A stretch of 5,815 bases of DNA from Bacteroidales bacterium (GCA_031264975.1 JAISDH010000378.1:1-5815); one strand, 5' to 3'. Positions 1 to 5,815 are shown, numbered from the stretch's first letter. The notes: generated by a model from the sequence alone, not told the origin. Program-made: numbers and translations.

Positions 1-2
1 CA

Positions 3-31
3 AGTGTTATTTTTAGTACAAAAATAACGCT
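3..31. promoter_or_regulatory. AT-rich palindrome upstream of the operon promoter
   Basis: A perfect 9-bp inverted repeat, GTTATTTTT at 6-14 and AAAAATAAC at 20-28, is separated by the 5-base spacer AGTAC. It extends outward by one T/G wobble and two further pairs (3-5 with 29-31). It ends about 19 bases before the TATCTTTG box, where a -33 element would be expected, so it could be an operator. Its right arm also contains, on the minus strand, TATTTTTG (26 to 19), which fits a TAnnTTTG box for a leftward gene outside the window. An AT-only stem is a poor terminator. The dyad is seen directly; its role is inferred. Confidence 0.35.
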
Positions 32-49
32 CTGTATTTGTTTTTTTTG

Positions 50-57
50 TATCTTTG
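50..57 (+). promoter_or_regulatory. Bacteroidetes-type -7 promoter box (TATCTTTG)
   Basis: TATCTTTG matches the Bacteroidetes primary sigma factor -7 consensus TAnnTTTG exactly. It lies 32 bases before the ATG at 90, which would leave a leader of roughly 25 bases. No convincing TTTG -33 element lies at the usual 19-21 base spacing; the nearest TTTG (37-40) is too close. A run of eight T (41-48) sits directly before the box. I see no other such box in the gaps of the downstream genes, so this is the likely promoter for the four-gene operon. Confidence 0.55.
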
Positions 58-89
58 TAAAAACAATATAATTTTTTTAGAAAGACAAA

Positions 90-887
90 ATGTCAATACA
101 AAGGGTACTTTTTGTAAATCAAGAGATAACGCCGTATTTAGAAGTTTCGCACATGTCAATCATAGGCAGGTATCTTCCACAAAGCATACAGGAGAAAGGA
201 TTAGATATACGAACTTTTATGCCTCGTTTTGGAATAATTAATGAACGAAGAAACCAATTACATGGAGTGATTCGTTTATCAGGACAAAATATTATTATTA
301 ATGACAATGACCATACATTAATACTTAAAGTTGCGTCCATTCAATCGGTTCGTATGCAAACATACTTTATTGATAATGAAGAATATTTCAAACGGAGGAC
401 AATGCTGCATGATAAAATGGGTAAATTCTTGCCGGATAATGATGAACGAGCTATTTTTTATGCGCGTGGAGTTATTGAGACGGTTAAAAATTTAGGGTGG
501 AATCCGGACGTTATTCATTGTCACGGATGGATATCTTGTTTGGTTCCGCTGTTTATAAAGAAAATTTATGTTGACAATCCGCTTTTTGCCAATTCTAAGG
601 TAGTATATTCTATCTACAATGATTCGTTTGATAAAACATTTCGGTCTCTTTTTTCCAAACTTAAATCAGCAGGCATTCCTTTAAAGGATTCGGTTTTATA
701 CAAACAGGCAACATTTGAATCTACTATGAAATTAGCTGTTGACTATGCAGATGCTGTCGTTATTTCTCATAAAGATGTAAGCGAAGAAATTCGTTCCTAT
801 GTTGACCATTCCCAAAAATTACACTTTGAACACAAGGAAGAACAATATGGAGATGATTACCTCACTTTGTACAATAGTATTATATAA
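90..887 (+). CDS. Short glycogen/starch synthase-like protein (lone GT5 N-terminal domain)
   Basis: This 265-residue protein resembles the N-terminal (Glyco_transf_5) half of bacterial glycogen/starch synthases. The order RVLFVNQEITPYL (5-17), GRYLPQSI (26-33), FMPRFG (43-48), DNDERAIFYARGV (116-128) and PDVIHCHGW (139-147) parallels GlgA's SEMFPLLKTGGL, ALP, PxYG and VHxHDW. True GlgA is about 480 residues with a second, nucleotide-sugar-binding Rossmann domain, which is absent here. The ADP-glucose/acceptor signature KTGGL aligns with EVSHM (18-22), so the catalytic lysine is replaced by Glu, and the usual HxHDW has Gly instead of Asp. From memory, Bacteroides carry a conserved homologue of about the same length, often annotated as glycogen synthase, so this is probably full length for its own family rather than a broken glgA. 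Synthase activity is doubtful; a binding or regulatory role is possible. The ATG at 90 is chosen because the first beta-strand follows at once and the promoter box lies just upstream. First gene of the operon. Confidence 0.8.
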   Translation: MSIQRVLFVNQEITPYLEVSHMSIIGRYLPQSIQEKGLDIRTFMPRFGIINERRNQLHGVIRLSGQNIIINDNDHTLILKVASIQSVRMQTYFIDNEEYFKRRTMLHDKMGKFLPDNDERAIFYARGVIETVKNLGWNPDVIHCHGWISCLVPLFIKKIYVDNPLFANSKVVYSIYNDSFDKTFRSLFSKLKSAGIPLKDSVLYKQATFESTMKLAVDYADAVVISHKDVSEEIRSYVDHSQKLHFEHKEEQYGDDYLTLYNSII

Positions 888-914
888 TATACGTTACTAA
901 AACAAAACAGCATT

Positions 915-2243
915 TTGAAAAATTTTTCGTATATAATATGTCTTATTGTTGGAATAATCGTTTGTGTCGGATGTAAAGAAGATGCGGGCTTGATTGGTTT
1001 AGGTGTTCAGCCTGATGAGGAATTTTTGAATACCGATTATTTTGATACAACTACGATTGTTGCTTATTCTGCGCTACATGACAGTTTAGTAACATCAAAT
1101 GTTTCTACGAATATGTTAGGCTATATTCATGACCCTGTTTTTGGAAAAACACAAGCCTGTATTTATACGCAATTCCGTTTGTCGGCATTCTCTGTAAATT
1201 TTGGAAGCAATGCAGAGGTAGATTCTTTGGTTTTGACATTGGCGTATGCGGGTTATTATGGAGATACTCTCAATTCTTTTCGGCTTGGGGTTTATGAACT
1301 GACTGGCAATTTATTAAAGAGTGAGAGATATTATACAAAATCAGCCATTAATCATAACGGTATTTTTTTGACAGAACAGCCCAATTTATATATTACTCCG
1401 ACGCCGACCGTAAAACAGGATTCTTCTTCGTCTCTCTATCTTCGCGTTAGATTGGATAAAGACTTTGCGAAGAATAAATTTATTTCCAAATCAGGATTAG
1501 GTGAATATACCAATGATGCGGCATTTGTGGAGTATTTTAAGGGATTGTATTTGGAAGCGGAGGCGCCGACAGGCAATGGTTGTATGCTATCTTTTAATAT
1601 GACGCATTCGCTTTCCCAATTGACGCTATATTACCATAATGAGCAGGCAGAAGGGCTAAAATACACCTTCAATTTAAATGATTCAACCGCTCATTTCGGC
1701 AGCGTTAACCATTTTGATTACAACGAAGCAGAATCCAATCTTCGAGATCAGCTAAATAGGAATTATACAAGCGCAAGAGAAGTATTATATGGACAGGCTG
1801 GCGCCGGGATTAAAGTTGCGCTAAATTTTCCCCATTTGAAAGAAACATTTAAAGACCGGAAAGTCGTAATTCATCGAGCCTTGTTGGTAGTTTCCCACAA
1901 AGATGACAATTTACTTAACTATTCTCCACCAAGCTCCTTGTTTATGACCTATACCAATCCTGCTTTCGGAGACGCTTTCTTACCGGACTATTATTTGGGA
2001 GTGGAAAATAATTACTTTGGAGGAAGTTATAATAAAACCACAAAAGAGTACCGTTTCAATATTACGCAATATATTCAGAATTTAGTTGACGGCGTCGGGG
2101 ATAATTATCAATTAAATCTATTAGTCAATCCGAGCGCTACGCATTTATCTCGGTTAATGATATATGGTACGCATCCTGCTTCGGCTAACGACTTCGATAA
2201 ACGATTGCATTTGAAAATTAATTATACGATTATTGATAAATAA
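915..2243 (+). CDS. DUF4270 family lipoprotein, probable TTG start
   Basis: This 442-residue protein starts with a lipoprotein signal: K2, a hydrophobic stretch from about 6 to 18, then the lipobox-like VCVGC with the lipid-attachment Cys at 20. The residues after it, K-E-D, fit the Bacteroidetes lipoprotein export signal (K followed by two acidic residues), which predicts display on the outer leaflet of the outer membrane. The mature part resembles DUF4270: an early LGVQPDEEFLNTD segment, MLGYIHDPVFGKTQA (67-81), and DSLVLTLAYAGYYGD (103-117) followed by VYEL; much of it looks beta-rich. Function is unknown. The start is TTG at 915: no in-frame ATG lies between the preceding stop (885-887) and this codon, and the first internal Met (67) would remove the signal peptide. 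The reading frame is the same as that of the gene before, separated by one stop codon and nine codons. glmS begins 6 bases after its stop, so the two are co-transcribed. Confidence 0.85.
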   Translation: MKNFSYIICLIVGIIVCVGCKEDAGLIGLGVQPDEEFLNTDYFDTTTIVAYSALHDSLVTSNVSTNMLGYIHDPVFGKTQACIYTQFRLSAFSVNFGSNAEVDSLVLTLAYAGYYGDTLNSFRLGVYELTGNLLKSERYYTKSAINHNGIFLTEQPNLYITPTPTVKQDSSSSLYLRVRLDKDFAKNKFISKSGLGEYTNDAAFVEYFKGLYLEAEAPTGNGCMLSFNMTHSLSQLTLYYHNEQAEGLKYTFNLNDSTAHFGSVNHFDYNEAESNLRDQLNRNYTSAREVLYGQAGAGIKVALNFPHLKETFKDRKVVIHRALLVVSHKDDNLLNYSPPSSLFMTYTNPAFGDAFLPDYYLGVENNYFGGSYNKTTKEYRFNITQYIQNLVDGVGDNYQLNLLVNPSATHLSRLMIYGTHPASANDFDKRLHLKINYTIIDK

Positions 2244-2249
2244 AAATAC

Positions 2250-4097
2250 ATGTGTGGAATAATAGGCTATGTTGGTAATAAGGATGCTCACCCTATTCTT
2301 ATGCAAGGGTTGCATCGTTTGGAATATCGAGGATATGACAGTGCAGGCATTGCACTTATACAGGATGAAATAATTAACATCTACAAACGCCAAGGAAAAG
2401 TAAATGAATTGGAATGCTATTGTAAAGATAAAGATGTTTCCGGTAAAACAGGAATAGCGCATACGCGTTGGGCAACACATGGAGAACCTAATAACGTAAA
2501 TGCGCACCCACATTTTTCGTCCGATAAAAAAATGGCATTAATACATAATGGCATTATAGAAAACTACCAACTGTTAAAAACAGAATTAATCAATCGTGGT
2601 CATGAGTTTTCCAGTGAAACAGATACGGAAGTATTGATTCATTTAATAGAAGATATTAAAAGAAATGAGAATGTAGAATTATCAGAAGCAGTTCGTCTTG
2701 CATTAACCCAAGTTGTCGGGACTTATGCAATTATTGTTATCTCAATAGAGAATCCTCATACATTGGTTGTAGCCCGTAAAGGCAGCCCAATCATTATCGG
2801 TTTTGGTCAAGACGAGTTTTATGTTGCTTCCGACGGGTCGGCAATCGTGGAATATACAGATAAGGTGGTTTACTTGAATGACGAAGAAATTGCAATCCTC
2901 ACCAAAGGAGAAGATATTCATGTTAAGACGATAAAAAATAAAGTTAGACCTCAACCTCATTACATAGAAAAGTTGGAAATGAGCCTTAGCCAACTTGAAA
3001 AAGGAGGTTATGAACATTTCATGCTGAAAGAAATATTTGAACAACCCCGTTCAATCGCAGACAGTATGCGAGGTCGTTTAAATTCTGCAAAAGAGATTGT
3101 ATCTTTGGGAGGTATTGTAGAATATGAAAATCATCTGTTAAACTCAAGGCGGATTATTATCGTTGCATGTGGAACATCTTATCATGCCGGTTTGGTTGCC
3201 GAATATATGTTTGAAGATTTGATTCGTATTCCGGTAGAAGTTGAATATGCTTCCGAATTTAGATACAGAAACCCTATTATTTACAGCGACGATGTGGTAA
3301 TAGCTATTTCCCAATCGGGAGAAACCGCAGATACCTTGGCGGCGGTTGAACTTGCCAAACAAAAAGGAGCTACTGTTTTGGGAATATGCAATGTGGTAGG
3401 TTCTGCGATTGCTCGTGCAACCCATGCCGGTTCTTATACTCATGCCGGTCCTGAAATTGGCGTTGCTTCTACCAAAGCATTTACGGCGCAGGTAACGGTT
3501 TTAACTTTGATGGCGTTGTGTTTGGCGAAACGGAAAGGAAAAATTGCAAAGCACAGATATACTCATCTTATTAATGAGCTGGAAAGTATCCCTCAGAAAA
3601 TAGAAACAATCTTTAAGATAAATGATAAGATTAAAGAGATTGCCTCTTACATGGAAAAATTTAATAACGCACTTTATCTGGGGAGAAATTACAATTATCC
3701 AATCGCTTTGGAAGGCGCTTTGAAACTAAAGGAAATATCATATATTCATGCGGAAGGTTATCCTGCGGCAGAGATGAAACATGGGCCTATTGCTTTGATT
3801 GACGAAGATATGCCCGTGCTTGTAATTGCTACAAATAAAGGAACCTACGATAAAGTAGTGAGCAATATTCAGGTAGTAAAATCGCGTAGAGGTAAAATAA
3901 TTTCTGTTGTAACAGAAGGAGATACAGACGTAAAGAATTTATCCGACTATGTTATTGAAATTCCTGAAACGGAAGAAATGTTTGTTCCACTTCTGGCAAC
4001 AATTCCTTTACAGTTGTTGGCTTATCATGTAGCCATTATGCGCGGAAAAGATGTTGACCAGCCTCGAAATTTAGCAAAATCGGTAACTGTAGAATAA
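2250..4097 (+). CDS. glmS: Glutamine--fructose-6-phosphate aminotransferase (isomerizing)
   Basis: GlmS converts fructose-6-phosphate and glutamine to glucosamine-6-phosphate in the cytoplasm, the first committed step to UDP-GlcNAc for peptidoglycan and lipopolysaccharide. The 615-residue protein is full length (about 609 in E. coli). The N-terminal glutaminase domain starts MCGIIGYVG, with Cys2 as the nucleophile after Met removal; HTRWATHG places R73 and W74, and HNGIIENY carries the oxyanion N100/G101. Two SIS domains follow: ACGTSYHAG (from 306), SQSGETADT (354-362) and STKAFTAQ bind sugar phosphate. EGALKLKEISYIHAEGYP (488-505) supplies K492 and E495, KHGP supplies H511, and the C-terminus LAKSVTVE holds K610; these correspond to E. 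coli K485, E488, H504 and K603 in mature numbering. All expected catalytic residues are present. It starts 6 bases after the lipoprotein gene without a Shine-Dalgarno sequence, so there is no room for a glmS ribozyme. A membrane protein gene follows after 6 bases. Confidence 0.98.
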   Translation: MCGIIGYVGNKDAHPILMQGLHRLEYRGYDSAGIALIQDEIINIYKRQGKVNELECYCKDKDVSGKTGIAHTRWATHGEPNNVNAHPHFSSDKKMALIHNGIIENYQLLKTELINRGHEFSSETDTEVLIHLIEDIKRNENVELSEAVRLALTQVVGTYAIIVISIENPHTLVVARKGSPIIIGFGQDEFYVASDGSAIVEYTDKVVYLNDEEIAILTKGEDIHVKTIKNKVRPQPHYIEKLEMSLSQLEKGGYEHFMLKEIFEQPRSIADSMRGRLNSAKEIVSLGGIVEYENHLLNSRRIIIVACGTSYHAGLVAEYMFEDLIRIPVEVEYASEFRYRNPIIYSDDVVIAISQSGETADTLAAVELAKQKGATVLGICNVVGSAIARATHAGSYTHAGPEIGVASTKAFTAQVTVLTLMALCLAKRKGKIAKHRYTHLINELESIPQKIETIFKINDKIKEIASYMEKFNNALYLGRNYNYPIALEGALKLKEISYIHAEGYPAAEMKHGPIALIDEDMPVLVIATNKGTYDKVVSNIQVVKSRRGKIISVVTEGDTDVKNLSDYVIEIPETEEMFVPLLATIPLQLLAYHVAIMRGKDVDQPRNLAKSVTVE

Positions 4098-4103
4098 TGT
4101 AAT

Positions 4104-4799
4104 ATGAGAAAAGCAGATTTATATGCTTCTATAATTTTCACTCTACTGCTCGTTTGCTTTTTGTTATGCAAAGCGACAATATCGGGCGTCTATTTATCCG
4201 TTACGGCAGAGCATCCTTATTTAATGGCGTTTGTGAAATTTGCTATCCTTGCCACTTTTGGGGAAATGCTGGCTTTACGCATTAAATCAGGCGTCTATTA
4301 TAGGAATGAGTTTGGTATCTTTCCGAAGATGGTTGTTTGGGGACTGCTGGGAATATGGATTGCCTTTGCGATGAATGTATTTGCGGAAGGGACTCCATTT
4401 ATTATAGAACAAATCGGGTTACACGGATTGATTGCCGCCATGAACGAACCTTTTTCGGGGTTAAAATTATTGGGCGCTTTCTGTATTAGCGCCATGATGA
4501 ACACAAGTTTTGCTCCTGTATTTATGACCGTCCATAAAATTACCGACATACACATTCAACAGCATCATGGACATTTGAAAAGTTTAATTATTCCGATTAA
4601 AGTAAAGAATATTCTATCCGTGATGGATTGGAAAACGCAATGGGATTTTGTATTCAAAAGAACTATTCCACTTTTCTGGATTCCAGCTCATACGATAACG
4701 TTTATTTTGCCTGCTAATTTCCGAGTTTTGTTTGCGGCATTGTTAAGCGTTGCACTGGGGTTGATACTCTCTATTGCCTCTTTAAAATCTGCAAACTGA
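4104..4799 (+). CDS. Multi-pass membrane protein, Mpv17/PMP22-like C-terminus
   Basis: This 231-residue protein is mostly hydrophobic, with likely membrane segments near residues 7-29, 40-60, 75-95, 118-142, 187-204 and 206-226. The C-terminal stretch runs DWKTQWDFVFKRTIPLFW (175-192), then IPAHTITFILP (193-203), then FRVLFAA (206-212). This recalls the Mpv17/PMP22 signature, in which a W-rich amphipathic segment leads to FWxPxxxxxFxxxP and a conserved Arg before the last helix. Eukaryotic members sit in mitochondrial or peroxisomal membranes with a disputed channel function; the bacterial role is unknown. I propose the family from remembered motif spacing, so it could also be an unrelated conserved membrane protein. 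The ATG at 4104 lies 6 bases after the glmS stop and begins MRKADLYAS ahead of the first helix, so this is the last gene of the operon. A 19-bp inverted repeat begins 22 bases after its stop. Confidence 0.75.
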   Translation: MRKADLYASIIFTLLLVCFLLCKATISGVYLSVTAEHPYLMAFVKFAILATFGEMLALRIKSGVYYRNEFGIFPKMVVWGLLGIWIAFAMNVFAEGTPFIIEQIGLHGLIAAMNEPFSGLKLLGAFCISAMMNTSFAPVFMTVHKITDIHIQQHHGHLKSLIIPIKVKNILSVMDWKTQWDFVFKRTIPLFWIPAHTITFILPANFRVLFAALLSVALGLILSIASLKSAN

Positions 4800-4821
4800 A
4801 ATTTTAAAGGGTAGCTGATAA

Positions 4822-4876
4822 ATCCCCGCCTTGTTTACACAAAAATATCGCCTTAGCGTGTAAACGAGGTGGGGAT
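4822..4876. terminator. Long inverted repeat after the operon, possible terminator
   Basis: The arms 4822-4840 (ATCCCCGCCTTGTTTACAC) and 4858-4876 (GTGTAAACGAGGTGGGGAT) pair over all 19 positions when two G/T wobbles are allowed, around a 17-base loop. The position, just after the last operon gene in a gap between convergent genes, suits a transcription terminator or an RNA 3'-end stabilising stem. No T-tract follows on either strand, so it is not a classical intrinsic terminator; the bases after the right arm are ATGTAAC. It could instead be a protein-binding dyad. The dyad is certain; the function is inferred. Confidence 0.5.
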
Positions 4877-4894
4877 ATGTAACAATCGCTAACC

Positions 4895-5004
4895 TCTTTC
4901 ATATAACTTCAAGTCAATTTTCTAACAACAAATCATTTGCAAATCTGAAACAGTTATTTTCTTTTTGCATTTATCGCAGATTAATGGGTGGCTAACCACT
5001 ATTT
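4895..5004. repeat. 110-bp direct repeat, proximal copy
   Basis: This segment matches 5497-5606 without gaps at 103 of 110 positions; the mismatches are at 4921, 4923, 4936, 4978, 4989, 4996 and 4999. Similarity starts at TCTTTCATATAAC and ends after the ATTT at 5001-5004, and both edges are abrupt. The other copy includes the last 13 bases of the ABC-transporter gene, so this copy carries a matching minus-strand stop codon (4992-4994), preceded by codons for N-S-G where the real gene has N-N-D. It also contains ATTTGCAAAT (4934-4943), a perfect palindrome that is broken in the other copy. Confidence 0.95.
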
Positions 5005-5050
5005 TTACGTTCTGTAAACTCTTGTTCTACATCTGCTTTTTTTATCTCTC

Positions 5051-5426
5051 GCAATATAGTGATATCGTTGTTCGCAATACGGTGATACCGTTTTCGCGAT
5101 ACGGTGATATCGTTGAACACGATACGGTGATATCGCGAATGCAATATAGTGATATCGCGAATGCAATATAGTGATATCGCGAATGCAATATAGTTATATC
5201 GCGAATGCAATATAGTTATATCACGAATGTAATATAGTTATATCGCGAATGTAATATAGTTATATCGCGAATGTAATATAGTTATATCGCGAATGTAATA
5301 TAGTTATATCGCGAATGCAATATAGTTACATTGTGAATGCAATATAGTTATATCGTGAATGCAATATAGTTATATCGTGAATGCAATATAGTTATATCGT
5401 GAATGCAATACGGCAGTATTGTAAAC
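5051..5426. repeat. Tandem array of about 17 units, 22-bp period
   Basis: Units start at 5051, 5074, 5096, 5119 and 5141, then every 22 bases to 5383, with a last recognisable unit at 5405-5426. The consensus begins GCAATATAGT and ends ATATCGCGAAT. The twelve core units (5141-5404) are exactly 22 bp with no spacers. Variants are ordered in blocks: units 1-6 have GTGATA (GTGATACC in unit 2), units 7-16 have GTTA; units 9-12 start GTAATATAG; units 14-16 end CGTGAAT. The outer units (2-4 and 17) share ACGG in place of ATAG and are the most diverged, as expected if the centre is homogenised by slippage or unequal exchange. Most units contain an imperfect dyad around the AGTG/AGTT centre. The array is non-coding: 22 is not a multiple of three. 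An eighteenth, strongly degenerate unit may follow at 5427-5449. Confidence 0.95.
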
Positions 5427-5496
5427 ACCGTTCGGCGGTATTGCTCAATGAATATCTCCGTATGGTGAATAACATTTGAATAACAATAAAATATCA
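5427..5496. other. Short unique stretch between array and distal repeat
   Basis: The first 23 bases (ACCGTTCGGCGGTATTG and following) look like a decayed array unit with a small dyad, ACCG...CGGT. The rest, to 5496, is AT-rich sequence in which I see no gene, promoter box or repeat. Confidence 0.4.
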
Positions 5497-5606
5497 TCTT
5501 TCATATAACTTCAAGTCAATTTACCAACAACAAATCACTTGCAAATCTGAAACAGTTATTTTCTTTTTGCATTTATCGCGGATTAATGGGCGGCTAATCA
5601 TTATTT
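5497..5606. repeat. 110-bp direct repeat, distal copy overlapping a gene end
   Basis: Ungapped partner of 4895-5004 at an offset of 602 bases, with 7 mismatches. Bases 5594-5606 of this copy are the stop codon and last codons of the minus-strand ABC-transporter gene, and the remaining 97 bases are its 3' flank. Because the copy is continuous with an intact gene, it is probably the original and the proximal copy the duplicate. That direction is an inference. Confidence 0.95.
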
Positions 5607-5815
5607 CCTCTTTTTCCTGCCGACCAGCCTAAACTTTCCTGTTGTATCCTGTACAAGCGGGCGAACAGTCCGTTTTTGGCGATTAATTCATCGCTAACGC
5701 CTTCTTCCACGAGGAGACCGTTTTCCAGCACGGCTATTTTATTTGTGCCGGATACGGTACGCAGGCGGTGGGCAATGACGATGACTGTACGCCCTTTTAC
5801 CAGTTCGGAAATAGC
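5594..5815 (-). CDS. ABC transporter ATP-binding domain, C-terminal part (5' end outside window)
   Basis: Read on the minus strand from 5815, the frame is open for 73 codons to TAG at 5596-5594. It begins AISELVKGRTVIVIAHRL, the end of an ABC ATPase core with the H-loop (switch) histidine at visible residue 16 (bases 5768-5770). KIAVLENGLLVEEG (26-39) and DELIAKNGLFARLYRIQQES (42-61) follow; this is the usual tail of exporter-type ABC proteins, where the permease is fused N-terminal to the ATPase. Walker A, the signature motif and Walker B lie beyond the window, so substrate and subfamily cannot be given. The tail SLGWSAGKRGNND ends inside the distal 110-bp repeat. G+C is about 51% over 5641-5815 (89 of 175 bases by hand count), higher than most of the operon. 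The gene converges on the operon and is partial only because the window ends. Confidence 0.93.
   Translation of the reverse strand, partial: AISELVKGRTVIVIAHRLRTVSGTNKIAVLENGLLVEEGVSDELIAKNGLFARLYRIQQESLGWSAGKRGNND

Noticed and set aside
90..887. Truncated or frameshifted glgA pseudogene
   Set aside because: The frame is intact with an orderly C-terminus, no C-terminal GlgA sequence follows in any frame, and a homologue of similar length is recalled from Bacteroides.
938..940. ATG as the start of the DUF4270 gene
   Set aside because: It is out of frame with the lipoprotein coding sequence (23 bases from 915).
2244..2249. glmS ribozyme/riboswitch before glmS
   Set aside because: Only 6 bases separate the upstream stop from the glmS ATG, and the ribozyme is a Gram-positive leader feature of well over 100 bases.
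4965..5210. Small proteins on either strand across the array (4965-5171 plus strand, 4992-5210 minus strand)
   Set aside because: They are open frames produced by the repeats. The 22-bp period shifts frame every unit, and there is no initiation context or recognisable protein.
5051..5426. CRISPR array
   Set aside because: The 22-bp units abut directly with no unique spacers, unit variants are ordered in blocks, and no cas gene is present.
4895..5606. Insertion sequence or integron bounded by the 110-bp repeats
   Set aside because: No transposase or integrase frame lies between them, the repeats are direct rather than terminal inverted, and 110 bp is too long for a target-site duplication.

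Overview
The window looks like a chromosomal segment from a member of the Bacteroidales (Bacteroidetes); the genus cannot be fixed from the sequence. Support for this comes from a TAnnTTTG-type -7 box (TATCTTTG) ahead of the first gene, the lack of Shine-Dalgarno sequences, a DUF4270-type lipoprotein with a Bacteroidetes-like surface-export motif after its lipid cysteine, and a gene order (short GT5-like protein, DUF4270 lipoprotein, glmS) that I recall from Bacteroides genomes.

Bases 1-89 are a promoter region with an AT-rich palindrome. Bases 90-4799 hold four same-strand genes with gaps of 27, 6 and 6 bases, almost certainly one operon. They are a short glycogen/starch-synthase-like protein that lacks the catalytic signature and the whole C-terminal domain of true GlgA; a DUF4270 lipoprotein that appears to start at TTG; a complete glmS (glutamine--fructose-6-phosphate aminotransferase, first step to UDP-GlcNAc); and a multi-pass membrane protein whose C-terminus resembles the Mpv17/PMP22 family. 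The operon mixes amino-sugar supply for the envelope with a surface lipoprotein and two proteins of unknown role. A shared envelope function is inference only.

Bases 4800-5593 are a long non-coding gap between convergent genes and the most unusual part of the window. It holds a 19-bp inverted repeat just after the operon (terminator-like but without a T-tract). It then has two 110-bp direct repeats (about 94% identical, ungapped) that bracket a tandem array of roughly 17 units with a 22-bp period. Each unit has an internal dyad, and the outermost units are the most diverged. The distal 110-bp copy runs into the last codons of the neighbouring gene, so the proximal copy carries a duplicated stop codon and gene tail.

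Bases 5594-5815 (minus strand) are the C-terminal 73 residues of an ABC-transporter ATPase domain whose start lies outside the window. This end is richer in G+C than the AT-rich genes of the operon.
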